DNA from: Actinomadura kijaniata NBRC 14229
GTDB taxonomy: Bacteria; Actinomycetota; Actinomycetes; Streptosporangiales; Streptosporangiaceae
Assembly (NCBI RefSeq): GCF_001552175.1
Contig: NZ_BCQR01000131.1
Coordinates: 1-35,311 of the forward strand
Reading direction: 5' to 3'
Length of the DNA: 35,311 nucleotides
Every line of letters begins with the position of its first letter. Positions within the stretch are counted from its first letter, which is position 1. Below the pieces are notes generated by a model that was not told the origin of the DNA, made no database searches, and saw only the letters and a list, made by a program, of their open reading frames with translations. Of this stretch, positions 7,791 through 15,628 are shown piece after piece. A program made the translations under genes and the position numbers.

Positions 7791-8450
7791 TCAGCGGGCG
7801 CCCAGCAGCGCCGCCAGCTCGTCCTCCACGTCCTGGCTGGCCACGAACATCAGCTCGTCGCCCGGCTCCAGCGTGTCGTCCGGCTGCGGCACCAGCACCC
7901 GGCCCTCGCGCAGGATCGCCACCAGGGCCGTGTCGCGCGGCCAGCTCACCGACCCGACGCGCTCGCCGCCCAGCGGGGCGTCCTCGGGGAGCGTCAGCTC
8001 CACCAGGTTCGCCTCGCCCTGGCGGAACGTCATCAGCCGCACCAGGTCGCCGACGCTGACCGCCTCCTCGACCAGGGCCGACAGCAGGCGCGGGGTGGAG
8101 ACGGCGACGTCCACGCCCCACGACTCGTTGAACAGCCACTCGTTCTTGGGGTGGTTGATGCGGGCCACCACGCGCGGCACCCCGTACTCGGTCTTGGCGA
8201 GCAGCGACACCACCAGGTTGGCCTTGTCGTCGCCGGTCGAGGCGACCACGACCTGGCAGCGCTCCAGCGCGGCGTCGTCCAGCGAGGCGATCTCGCAGGC
8301 GTCGGCCAGCAGCCACTCGGCGCGCGGCACCATCTCGACCTTGATGGCCTTGGGGCTCTTGTCGATGAGCAGGACCTCGTGGCCGTTCTCCAGCAGTTCC
8401 TGGGCGATGGAGCGGCCCACCGCCCCGGCCCCGGCGATCGCGACGCGCAT
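7791..8450 (-). CDS. ceoC: TrkA/KTN-family potassium-channel regulator (CeoC-like)
   Basis: A 219-residue cytoplasmic protein with a Rossmann RCK_N domain (GAGAVGRSIA at about 7-16, then acidic LLIDKS at the end of the second strand for NAD(H) ribose binding) and an RCK_C/TrkA_C domain at about 135-219 (QPDDTLEPGDELMFVAS). Such proteins gate Trk/Ktr potassium uptake in response to NAD(H) or cyclic di-AMP; no channel subunit is in the window apart from the KimA-like permease nearby. The ATG overlaps the stop of the preceding TrkA gene by ATGA, so the two are coupled and probably form a heteromer. By position it corresponds to CeoC (Rv2692) of M. tuberculosis; the symbol rests on synteny. Confidence 0.88.
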   Translation of the reverse strand: MRVAIAGAGAVGRSIAQELLENGHEVLLIDKSPKAIKVEMVPRAEWLLADACEIASLDDAALERCQVVVASTGDDKANLVVSLLAKTEYGVPRVVARINHPKNEWLFNESWGVDVAVSTPRLLSALVEEAVSVGDLVRLMTFRQGEANLVELTLPEDAPLGGERVGSVSWPRDTALVAILREGRVLVPQPDDTLEPGDELMFVASQDVEDELAALLGAR

Positions 8451-9115
8451 CAGTGGTCCCCCTCCAGCCGCGCGGCGACGGCCGCGTTGATCCGGTCCAG
8501 GTCGTCGGCGCGGGCCATGATGTGCACGATGTCGCCGTCCTGCACGACGGTGTCGGCGTCCGGCACCAGCGCCTCGCCCATCCGCGTCAGGAACGCCACG
8601 CGCGTGCGGGCCGCCTCCTCCAGCGCGGTGACCTTCTCCCCGACCCACTGCGCCCCGGTGTCCAGCTCGGCCAGCACGACCTGGCCCGTCGGGTCCCGCC
8701 ACAGCGGCTCGGCGCCCTCCGGCAGCAGCCGCCGCAGGATCTGGTCGGCGGTCCACCGCACCGTCGCCACCGTCGGTATGCCCAGCCGCTGGTAGACCTC
8801 GGCGCGGCGGGGGTCGTAGATGCGGGCCACGACGTTGTCCACGCCGAACGTCTCGCGCGCCACCCGGGCCGAGATGATGTTGGAGTTGTCGCCGCTGGAC
8901 ACGGCCACGAACGCGGAGGCCTGCTCGATCCCGGCCTCGGCGATCACGTCCCGGTCGAACCCGAACCCGGTGATGCGACGGCCCCGGAACCCGCTGCGCA
9001 GCCGTCGGAAGGCCTCGGGGCTCTGGTCGATGATGGCCACCGAGTGACCCTTGTCCTCCAGGATGTGGGCGAGGGTCGACCCGACCCGCCCGCACCCCAT
9101 GATCACGATATGCAC
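8450..9115 (-). CDS. ceoB: TrkA/KTN-family potassium-channel regulator (CeoB-like)
   Basis: A 221-residue RCK protein: the N-terminal Rossmann fold has MGCGRVGSTLA at residues 6-16 and AIIDQSPEA after strand two; the C-terminal TrkA_C domain begins near residue 135 and ends with DGDIVHIMARADD. It is first in a two-gene unit with the CeoC-like protein (ATGA overlap) and is divergent from the KimA-like permease, with a 184-bp gap that must hold both promoters. Position matches Rv2691 (CeoB). The pair probably regulates potassium flux through the neighbouring permease or another transporter; the partner is inferred, not seen. Confidence 0.88.
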   Translation of the reverse strand: MHIVIMGCGRVGSTLAHILEDKGHSVAIIDQSPEAFRRLRSGFRGRRITGFGFDRDVIAEAGIEQASAFVAVSSGDNSNIISARVARETFGVDNVVARIYDPRRAEVYQRLGIPTVATVRWTADQILRRLLPEGAEPLWRDPTGQVVLAELDTGAQWVGEKVTALEEAARTRVAFLTRMGEALVPDADTVVQDGDIVHIMARADDLDRINAAVAARLEGDH

Positions 9116-9285
9116 GGCCGTTCCTTCCCCGGTACCCGGCGATCAGTCGACGTCGAAAGATCCTCGCCGGGCTGCAAAACTACACACCCGCCCAGGTCGG
9201 TTACTACCCAAGCGCGGCCCCGGCCAGCCCGCCGGGCGCGGCGCGCCCGGACGGGGGGCGTAAATCAGACGTCGATGTCAGAGGC

Positions 9286-9291
9286 TAGAGT
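9286..9291 (+). promoter_or_regulatory. -10 element for a leaderless transcript (KimA-like gene)
   Basis: TAGAGT (TANNNT) ends 8 bases before the GTG at 9300. No Shine-Dalgarno precedes that GTG, so transcription probably starts at or next to the start codon. This leaves no room for a 5' riboswitch in this transcript. Confidence 0.5.
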
Positions 9292-9299
9292 CTCGTTGC

Positions 9300-11351
9300 G
9301 TGTCGAAGGCCTCGGACCTCGTCAAGCGGCTGCTGCTCGGACGCGCCCTGCGCAGCGCCCAGCAGCACGAGCAACTGCTGCCCAAGCGCATCGCCCTCCC
9401 GGTGTTCGCCAGTGACGCGCTGTCGTCGGTGGCGTACGCCCCGCAGGAGATCCTGATCACCCTGGGCATCGCCGGGCTGGCGGCCTACAGCTACACGCCG
9501 TGGGTCGCGGCGGCCGTGGTGGTGATCCTCCTGACGGTCGTGGCGTCCTACCGGCAGAACGTCCGGGCCTACACCAGCGGCGGCGGCGACTTCGAGGTCG
9601 CCACCGTCAACCTGGGGTCGAACTGGGGCGTGGTCGTCGCCAGCGCGCTGCTGGTGGACTACGTGCTGACGGTCGCGGTGTCGGTGTCGTCGGCGGTGGA
9701 CAACCTGGGGGCGTTCGCCGGGTTCGTCGGGGAGCACAAGGTCGCCTCCGCGCTGATCCTGGTGACGATCCTGACGGTGCTGAACCTGCGCGGGCTCAAG
9801 GAGTCCGGGATCGCCTTCGCCGTCCCCACCTACCTGTTCATGTTCGGCATCCTGTCGATGCTGCTGTGGGGGTTCACCCGGCTGGCGCTCGGCGCCGACC
9901 TCAAGGCCCCCACCGCCGGCCTGGAGGTGCGCGGCGAGCAGGTCGGCGTCGGCGGGATCGCCCTGGCGTTCCTGCTGATGCGGGCGTTCGCCTCCGGCTG
10001 CGCGGCGCTCACCGGCGTCGAGGCGATCAGCAACGGCGTGCCCGCGTTCAAGAAGCCCAAGGGGCAGAACGCCGCCACCACCCTGCTGCTGCTGGGCGTG
10101 CTGGCGATGACGATGTTCTGCGGCGTCACCGCGCTGGCCTACCTCACCGACGCCAAGTTCGCCGACCCCACCCACGGCAGCCGCCTGGTCGACCCCGCGA
10201 CCGGCCGGGACGTCTCCGAGCAGGACCCGGTGGTCGCGCAGGTCGCGCACACGGTGTTCAGCAACTTCACGCCGATGTTCGGGTTCGTGACGCTGATGAC
10301 GGCGCTGATCCTGGTGCTGGCCGCCAACACCGCCTACAACGGCTTCCCCGTCCTCGGCTCGGTGCTGGCGCAGAACCGCTACCTGCCGCGCCAGCTGCAC
10401 ACCCGCGGCGACCGGCTGGCGTTCAGCAACGGCATCATCATCCTCGCCACCATGGCGGGCCTGCTGATCTACGCCTACGGGGCCGACGTGTCCAAGCTGA
10501 TCCAGCTGTACATCGTGGGCGTGTTCGTGTCGTTCACCGTCAGCCAGACCGGCATGGTGCGGCACTGGAACCGGCGGCTGCGCACCGAGAACGACCCGGC
10601 CGCGCGCCGCGAGATGCACCGGGCCCGCTCGATCAACGCGTTCGGCCTGTTCATGACCGGGACGGTGCTGGTCATCGTGCTGATCACCAAGTTCACGCAC
10701 GGCGCCTACATCGTGTGCATCGCCATGCCGGTCCTGTTCCTGCTGATGAAGAGCATCCGGCGGCACTACGACCGGGTCGCCGCGGAGCTGGTCCCGACCG
10801 GCGAGGACGTGGCGCTGCCCGCCCGCAACCACGCGATCGTGCTGGTCTCCAAGATCCACAAGCCGACGCTGCGGGCGCTGGCCTACGCCCGCGCCACCCG
10901 CCCCTCCACCCTGGAGGCCGTGACGGTCGCGGTCGACGCCGAGGAGGCCCGCCGCCTCCAGGACGAGTGGGACGTCCACGACCTGCCCGTCCCGCTGAAG
11001 ATCCTCGACTCGCCGTACCGGGAGATCACCCGCCCGGTGCTGGACTACGTCAAGTCGGTGCGCCGCCGCAGCCCCCGCGACGTGGTCACCGTGTTCATCC
11101 CCGAGTACGTCGTCGGCCGCTGGTGGGAGCAGCTGCTGCACAACCAGAGCGCCCTGCGGCTGAAGGGCCGCCTGCTGTTCCAGCCGGGCGTCATGGTCAC
11201 CAGCGTCCCCTGGCAGCTGCACTCCTCCGACCGGCTGAAGGGCCGCATGGAGCCGCCCGGCCCGGGCGCCGCCCGCCGCCCGCCCCGCGTGACCGGCCCG
11301 GAGCAGGACAGCGCGGTCGGTGGTGGCGGTATCGTTTCGGAACGTGACTGA
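9300..11351 (+). CDS. KimA-like potassium/APC-superfamily permease
   Basis: A 683-residue membrane protein with about 12 transmembrane segments in residues 30-490 and a soluble C-terminal region of nearly 190 residues. Motifs shared with Bacillus KimA (YdaO), a proton-coupled potassium importer, include SSDALSSVAY-type LPVFASDALSSVAY, SYRQNVRAY, LLVDYVLTVAVSVSSAVDN, SGCAALTGVEAISN, LVLAANTAYNGFP and GDRLAFSNGII. It is therefore more likely a potassium importer than an amino-acid permease, although databases often use the latter name. Start GTG 9300 fits the alignment and a leaderless promoter. It is divergent from CeoBC-type regulators and overlaps the RNA methyltransferase start by 8 bases; the same grouping occurs in mycobacteria (Rv2690c). 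The C-terminal domain may bind a regulatory ligand such as cyclic di-AMP (inference). Confidence 0.85.
   Translation: MSKASDLVKRLLLGRALRSAQQHEQLLPKRIALPVFASDALSSVAYAPQEILITLGIAGLAAYSYTPWVAAAVVVILLTVVASYRQNVRAYTSGGGDFEVATVNLGSNWGVVVASALLVDYVLTVAVSVSSAVDNLGAFAGFVGEHKVASALILVTILTVLNLRGLKESGIAFAVPTYLFMFGILSMLLWGFTRLALGADLKAPTAGLEVRGEQVGVGGIALAFLLMRAFASGCAALTGVEAISNGVPAFKKPKGQNAATTLLLLGVLAMTMFCGVTALAYLTDAKFADPTHGSRLVDPATGRDVSEQDPVVAQVAHTVFSNFTPMFGFVTLMTALILVLAANTAYNGFPVLGSVLAQNRYLPRQLHTRGDRLAFSNGIIILATMAGLLIYAYGADVSKLIQLYIVGVFVSFTVSQTGMVRHWNRRLRTENDPAARREMHRARSINAFGLFMTGTVLVIVLITKFTHGAYIVCIAMPVLFLLMKSIRRHYDRVAAELVPTGEDVALPARNHAIVLVSKIHKPTLRALAYARATRPSTLEAVTVAVDAEEARRLQDEWDVHDLPVPLKILDSPYREITRPVLDYVKSVRRRSPRDVVTVFIPEYVVGRWWEQLLHNQSALRLKGRLLFQPGVMVTSVPWQLHSSDRLKGRMEPPGPGAARRPPRVTGPEQDSAVGGGGIVSERD
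11330..11335 (+). promoter_or_regulatory. -10-like element inside the end of the permease gene
   Basis: TATCGT (TANNNT) ends 8 bases before the GTG at 11344, the same geometry as at the two genes upstream. It could drive a leaderless transcript of the RNA methyltransferase independent of the permease. Confidence 0.35.
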
Positions 11352-12678
11352 TCTCGGACCCGAACTGCTCGAACTCGAAGTCGGCAACGTCGCCAACGGC
11401 GGATTCTGCGTGGCCCGGCACGAGGGCCGGGTGATCTTCGTCCGGCACGCCCTGCCCGGCGAACGGGTCCGCGCCCGCATCACCGACCGCGCCCGCAACT
11501 TCCTGCGCGCCGACGCGGTGGAGGTCCTGGAGGCGTCCCCGGACCGGGTGGAGCCGCCGTGCCCGTTCGCGGGCCCCGGCCGCTGCGGCGGCTGCGACTG
11601 GCAGCACGCCTCCCTGCCCGCCCAGCGCCGGATGAAGGCCGCCGTGGTCGAGGAGCAGCTCCAGCGCGTGGGGGGCATCACCCGCACCGTCACCGTGGAG
11701 GAGGTGCCCTACCCGGTCGACGACGAGGTGGTGCCGCCGCCCGGCCTGGGCTGGCGCACCCGCGTGCAGTTCGCCGTGCAGGACGGCGTGGTGGGGCTGC
11801 GCAAGCACCGCTCCCACGACCTCGAGCCGATCGACGAGTGCCTCATCGCCCACCCCGGCGTGGAGCTGATGGGCATCGAGCGCAAGCGCTGGCCCGGCGC
11901 GACCTCCGTGGAGGGCGTGGTCTCCGGCGCGACCGGAGACCGGCTGGTGGTGCTGCGCGGCAACAAGAAGGCCCGCGTCCCCCGGCTGGACGTCCCGGTC
12001 CGCCTGGTGCGCGGCAAGCCCGAGCCCGGCCAGTCCCTGCCGTACGTGCGCGAGCAGGTCTCCGGCCGCCTCTACCAGGTGTCCGGCAGCGGCTTCTGGC
12101 AGGTCCACCCCGGCGCGGCCCAGCTGCTCGCCGACGCGGTGGTCGAGGCCCTGGAGCCCCGCCCCGGCGACATCGCCCTCGACCTGTACTGCGGCGTCGG
12201 CCTGTTCGCGGGCGTCCTCGGCGAGAAGGTCGGCCGCGACGGCCTGGTGGTCGCCGTCGAGTCCGACGCCCAGGCGGTCCGCGACGCCAAGTTCAACCTG
12301 CGCGACCTGCCCCAGGTCTCGGTCGAGCGCGGCTCCGTCGACGAGGTGATCAAGGGCCTGGAGTTCGGCCGCGCCGACGAGCCCTCGACCCGTTCCCAGA
12401 ACAAGCGGGGCACCGGCCACCGCGGCGGCTCCCGCGTGCGCGGCGCCGACATCGTCGTCCTGGACCCGCCCCGCGCGGGCGCGGGCCGCGAGGTGGTCGG
12501 CCAGATCGCCCGCCTGGCCACCCGCAAGATCGCCTACGTCTCCTGCGACCCGGCCACCCTGGCCCGGGACCTGGGCTACTTCAGCGAGCGGGGCTGGACC
12601 CTGGAGAGCCTGCGGGCCTTCGACGCCTTCCCCATGACCCAGCACGTGGAATGCCTGGCGACCCTGGTCAAGGGCTGA
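11344..12678 (+). CDS. TRAM-domain class I SAM-dependent RNA m5U methyltransferase (RlmCD/TrmA type)
   Basis: A 444-residue enzyme that methylates C5 of uridine in rRNA or tRNA. An N-terminal TRAM/OB domain (about 1-65) is followed by Fe-S cluster cysteines (Cys73, Cys81, Cys84 in CPFAGPGRCGGCDW, plus the Cys of IDECLIAHP), an RNA-binding middle part, and the Rossmann methyltransferase with LDLYCGVGLFAG, DPPRAGAG, the nucleophile in YVSCDPATLARDL and the terminal FPMTQHVE glutamate. An insertion near residues 340-365 (STRSQNKRGTGHRGGSR) is basic. The GTG start lies inside the end of the permease gene (8-base overlap); the upstream GTG/ATG-like codon at 11320 is less likely. It is the equivalent of Rv2689c. 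Target base cannot be told from sequence. Confidence 0.9.
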   Translation: MTDLGPELLELEVGNVANGGFCVARHEGRVIFVRHALPGERVRARITDRARNFLRADAVEVLEASPDRVEPPCPFAGPGRCGGCDWQHASLPAQRRMKAAVVEEQLQRVGGITRTVTVEEVPYPVDDEVVPPPGLGWRTRVQFAVQDGVVGLRKHRSHDLEPIDECLIAHPGVELMGIERKRWPGATSVEGVVSGATGDRLVVLRGNKKARVPRLDVPVRLVRGKPEPGQSLPYVREQVSGRLYQVSGSGFWQVHPGAAQLLADAVVEALEPRPGDIALDLYCGVGLFAGVLGEKVGRDGLVVAVESDAQAVRDAKFNLRDLPQVSVERGSVDEVIKGLEFGRADEPSTRSQNKRGTGHRGGSRVRGADIVVLDPPRAGAGREVVGQIARLATRKIAYVSCDPATLARDLGYFSERGWTLESLRAFDAFPMTQHVECLATLVKG

Positions 12679-12770
12679 ACCACGACGCACGATCCCGGCG
12701 GGGGCGAGCGGCCCGTCCGGCCCTCACCCCACCGGGCCACCCTCCGGCATGACCGGGCGCGGGCGTCGGC

Positions 12771-13298
12771 TCACGCCCTGGTCAGGGTCCAGAACTGACC
12801 GACCCATGCCAGCAGCTCGACGAACATGAAGACCATGCCGACCACGAGCCACCACTGCAGTCGGCGGATCTTGAACTGGTTGGCGCGGGACCACGCACCG
12901 AAATCCTGTATGAGCGTGCGGTAGATGGCGTTGACGTCACGACCGTCATCGATGGCCTGCAACAGAACGCCCGGTTGAACGACGAAATCCCAGCCGCGTC
13001 GTGGAGCGACGATGGCCAGGGCGCTCACCAGGACGACGGCGAGGGCGACCATACCCACCACGGCCCACCATCCAAGATCTTGGTGCCGCTGCAGGGCGAA
13101 GCCTCCGAAGAAGGAGGTGACCAGCGCCGCGCCGGCGGTGAGCAGCGTTGCGCGGGTTCGCAGGCCGTCCAACGTGTTGATCTGCAGGGTCAGCACACGG
13201 AGCGCCTCGTCGTAGGCCACGATGAGCCGAGGGTCGGAAGCGGGTTGCCCAACAGGAGGAGTCGTCGACTCCGCGGACGTCGAGCCATCGTTGGTCAC
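12771..13298 (-). CDS. Four-helix hypothetical membrane protein
   Basis: A 175-residue protein not assigned to a named family. The first 30 residues are polar; a conserved-looking amphipathic segment (LQINTLDGLRTRATLLTAG) leads into membrane helix 1 and then helix 2 (AVVGMVALAVVLVSALAIV), followed by a cytoplasmic-type stretch of about 45 residues and a second hairpin at about 135-172 (WWLVVGMVFMFVELLAWVGQFW). The arrangement is reminiscent of SLATT-like 2TM effector proteins, but I cannot claim membership. GTG 13298 is chosen because TACCGT lies 6 bases upstream on the coding strand, giving a leaderless start; the open frame to 13718 is antisense to the lipoprotein gene. It has lower GC bias than neighbours, which suggests acquisition. 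Confidence 0.7.
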   Translation of the reverse strand: MTNDGSTSAESTTPPVGQPASDPRLIVAYDEALRVLTLQINTLDGLRTRATLLTAGAALVTSFFGGFALQRHQDLGWWAVVGMVALAVVLVSALAIVAPRRGWDFVVQPGVLLQAIDDGRDVNAIYRTLIQDFGAWSRANQFKIRRLQWWLVVGMVFMFVELLAWVGQFWTLTRA

Positions 13299-13304
13299 TG
13301 CTCG

Positions 13305-13310
13305 ACGGTA
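13305..13310 (-). promoter_or_regulatory. -10 element for a leaderless transcript (membrane protein)
   Basis: On the minus strand TACCGT ends 6 bases before the GTG at 13298. A perfect 5-bp inverted repeat CTCTT-GCG-AAGAG lies just upstream at 13324-13336 and could be an operator. Confidence 0.4.
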
Positions 13311-13455
13311 GGCCAGAAAGCAACTCTTGCGAAGAGTGGCGCCAGTGATGGTCGCTGACACGTCCCAACGGTGTGATTCCATATGGCCGTCACCGGTGAA
13401 CGGGATCCTTGGTGCGCGCGTCACACCCATGCCACCCCCAGCACCGGGAGCGCCC

Positions 13456-13935
13456 GTGATCAAGCGTTTCGTGATCCCCCTCGTCGCCGTGTTCGTCCTC
13501 GCGACCGCCTGCGGGGGCGAGGACGAGCCCGCCCGCGTTCCGCCCGCCGCTCCGTCCGCCGGCGGGGATGGCGCGGCCAGCGGGACCGCCCGGGAGGAGA
13601 GGGCCGTCGTGAAGCTCGCCGCCGAGAAGACCAAGGCCCGGGAGACGGTGTTGAACGCAGGTGCGCCGTTGTCCTGTGTGAAGGTCACCGTGACCAACCA
13701 GGGCAGGCGGAACGTCACCGTGAGCCCCCTCTACTTCTCGATCACCGACAGTAAGGGGAAGAAGCACCAGGGCGGCGACGCGCTCGGTGCGTACGAGGAT
13801 CGGGTGCCCACCACCACCCTCGCGCCCGGGAAGAAGGCCACGGGCACGGTCTGTGGGAAGGGCTCGTTCGAGCCGAGGAGCGTTGCGATGACCGACGAGG
13901 CGGTTCAGGAGATCGCGCGCGTCGAGGTCGGCTGA
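13456..13935 (+). CDS. DUF4352-type lipoprotein
   Basis: A 159-residue secreted lipoprotein. The signal peptide VIKRFVIPLVAVFVLATAC ends in a lipobox with Cys19; then comes a Pro/Ala/Gly linker to about residue 45 and a beta-sandwich domain with SCVKVTVTNQGRRNVTVSPL and FSITDSKGKKH, the pattern of DUF4352 (an Ig-like extracellular fold). Two further cysteines (in LSCVKV and GTVCGKG) could form a disulfide. GTG 13456 is preceded by GGGAG with a six-base spacer. Function is unknown; such proteins sit on the outer face of the membrane. No operon partner is evident. Confidence 0.8.
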   Translation: MIKRFVIPLVAVFVLATACGGEDEPARVPPAAPSAGGDGAASGTAREERAVVKLAAEKTKARETVLNAGAPLSCVKVTVTNQGRRNVTVSPLYFSITDSKGKKHQGGDALGAYEDRVPTTTLAPGKKATGTVCGKGSFEPRSVAMTDEAVQEIARVEVG

Positions 13936-14212
13936 GTTCCCGGTTTCGCGGCGAGATGAACCACAGAACGCGGGCGGCCCGCGGGCGGTCCAACGGGTAT
14001 GCCACGCGAACCGACGGACCTTGCCGTAGATCTAGCCGTTGCTGATCTTTTCCGCACCGGAGGCCGGGTAGGCGGATTTCGGCGAAGCGATCTTCGCGAT
14101 TTCCGGGTCCCGGTGGGGTGTGATGGCTAGGCTGGCCCGCGTTCCTCAAGGGCGTCGGCCTTTTCTCACCGCCGGAGCCCGGTCACCAGCTGCTCTGGGG
14201 GAGAGGGAGAGG

Positions 14213-15628
14213 GTGACCGACAGTACCCTCCGCGCACCGTCGGCGGAGGCGCGGGGGGCACCGTGGCCGCGTGACTTCACGCTGCTGTGGCGCGGCACGG
14301 CCGTCTCCCAGTTCGGGGCCGCCAACGCCGCGCTGGCCGGGCCCCTGCTGGCGCTGGCGCTGACCGGGTCGCCGGTGCTGGCCGGCTGGGTCACCGCCTG
14401 CGGGACGCTACCGCGCATCGCGCTGCTGCTCCCGGCGGGCGTCCTGGTCGACCGGTGGGACCGCCGCCGGGTGATGATCGGCAGCCAGCTCGCCCGGATC
14501 GCCGCGATCGTGCTGCTGCTGGGCGCGGTGCTGCTGCTGGACGCCTCCCCGTGGCTGATCGCGGTCTGCGCCGCGGTCCAGGGGGCCTGCACCACCTTCT
14601 ACACCACCGCCGAGACCGCCGTCGTGCCCGCCCTGGTCGAGCCCGACCGCCTGCCGCGCGCCATCGGCCGCAACGAGACCCGGCTGCACGCGGCCGAGAT
14701 GGCGGGGCGGTCCGGTGGCGGCCTGCTGTTCGGGCTGGGGCACGGCCTGCCCTCGCTGGCCGACATCGCCAGCGCGCTGACCGCCGTCGTGATGCTGCTC
14801 CGGATGCGGGGCCGGACGCCGCGCCCCGCACGGGCCGTCCCGGCGCGCTTCGGTGACCTGGTCCACGATCTGGGCGAGGGGTTCGGGCACCTGTGGGGCG
14901 ACCGGCTCCTGCGGCGGGTGCTGGCGGTGTGCACCGTGACCAACTTCTTCTTCCAGAGCCTGCCCCTGCTGTTGCTCTTCCTGGGACGCGAACGCCACCT
15001 GCCCGGCGTCGTGGTCGGGCTGCTGTGCGCGGCGTCCGGGCTGGGCGGGCTGGTGGGCGCGTCCGTCGCGTCCCGGGCGGGGCGGCGGGTCCGTCCCACC
15101 CGCCTGGTCCTGGGGTGTGTGTGGGCGTGGGCGCTGCTGACCGCCGGACTGGCGCTCGCCGGGGCCGTCTCCTCGGGGCTGCTGCTGACGGCGCTCCCGC
15201 TGGCCTCGGGCTGCATCGGGTTCGTGGGGGCGCACCTGAACGTGGCCCTCGGCGTCTACCAGGCCACCGCGGTCTCGCCCGGCGTGCTCGGCCGGGTGAC
15301 CAGCGCCAACCGGTTCTTCACCGGCGGCGCGGTGCCGCTGGGCGCGATGTTCAGCGGCTACCTGGTCACCTCCGAGGGGCTGCGGCAGGTCCCGGCGATC
15401 GTCGCGGTGGTGGTCGGCACGCTGGCGCTGCTGCTCACTCTGCGGACCGCGCTGGACGCGCGCGACGCGGTCGGGGACCGTTGGGGGGCTCTTCGGAACG
15501 CGGCGCGGGAACGAGCGGCGACGGCCCGGGCAACACGACGTCGGACACCGACCGCCAGCCCTCCAGGATCCGCCGCTGGGTCTCCTCTGCCGTCGCGTCC
15601 TGGGCCGCTCCCGGCTGCACGTGACTGA
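14213..15628 (+). CDS. MFS transporter
   Basis: A 471-residue major-facilitator protein with about 12 membrane segments between residues 20 and 425. The loop between helices 2 and 3 carries the MFS A-type motif (GVLVDRWDRRRVMIG), and the family of MFS_3/enterobactin-exporter-like proteins shows the same LLWRGTAVSQFG start. It is likely an efflux pump for a drug or secondary metabolite; substrate unknown. GTG 14213 follows a GGAGAGG-type Shine-Dalgarno. The last 45 codons (Arg/Pro/Ala-rich, hydrophilic) run antisense to the end of the minus-strand gene at 15435-16049, an overlap of 194 bases, so the tail may be non-conserved readthrough of the frame. Confidence 0.85.
   Translation: MTDSTLRAPSAEARGAPWPRDFTLLWRGTAVSQFGAANAALAGPLLALALTGSPVLAGWVTACGTLPRIALLLPAGVLVDRWDRRRVMIGSQLARIAAIVLLLGAVLLLDASPWLIAVCAAVQGACTTFYTTAETAVVPALVEPDRLPRAIGRNETRLHAAEMAGRSGGGLLFGLGHGLPSLADIASALTAVVMLLRMRGRTPRPARAVPARFGDLVHDLGEGFGHLWGDRLLRRVLAVCTVTNFFFQSLPLLLLFLGRERHLPGVVVGLLCAASGLGGLVGASVASRAGRRVRPTRLVLGCVWAWALLTAGLALAGAVSSGLLLTALPLASGCIGFVGAHLNVALGVYQATAVSPGVLGRVTSANRFFTGGAVPLGAMFSGYLVTSEGLRQVPAIVAVVVGTLALLLTLRTALDARDAVGDRWGALRNAARERAATARATRRRTPTASPPGSAAGSPLPSRPGPLPAARD

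Noticed and set aside
9116..9299. ydaO-type cyclic di-AMP riboswitch upstream of the KimA-like gene
   Set aside because: I see no recognisable riboswitch fold in the 184-bp gap, and the predicted leaderless start leaves no 5' leader.
9285..11693. 800-residue minus-strand frame opposite the permease
   Set aside because: It consists of Gln/His/Arg/Gly-rich low-complexity sequence and lies antisense to a conserved membrane protein.
13946..14212. Possible small gene between the lipoprotein and MFS genes
   Set aside because: I see no frame with a Shine-Dalgarno, codon bias or recognisable motif in this gap.
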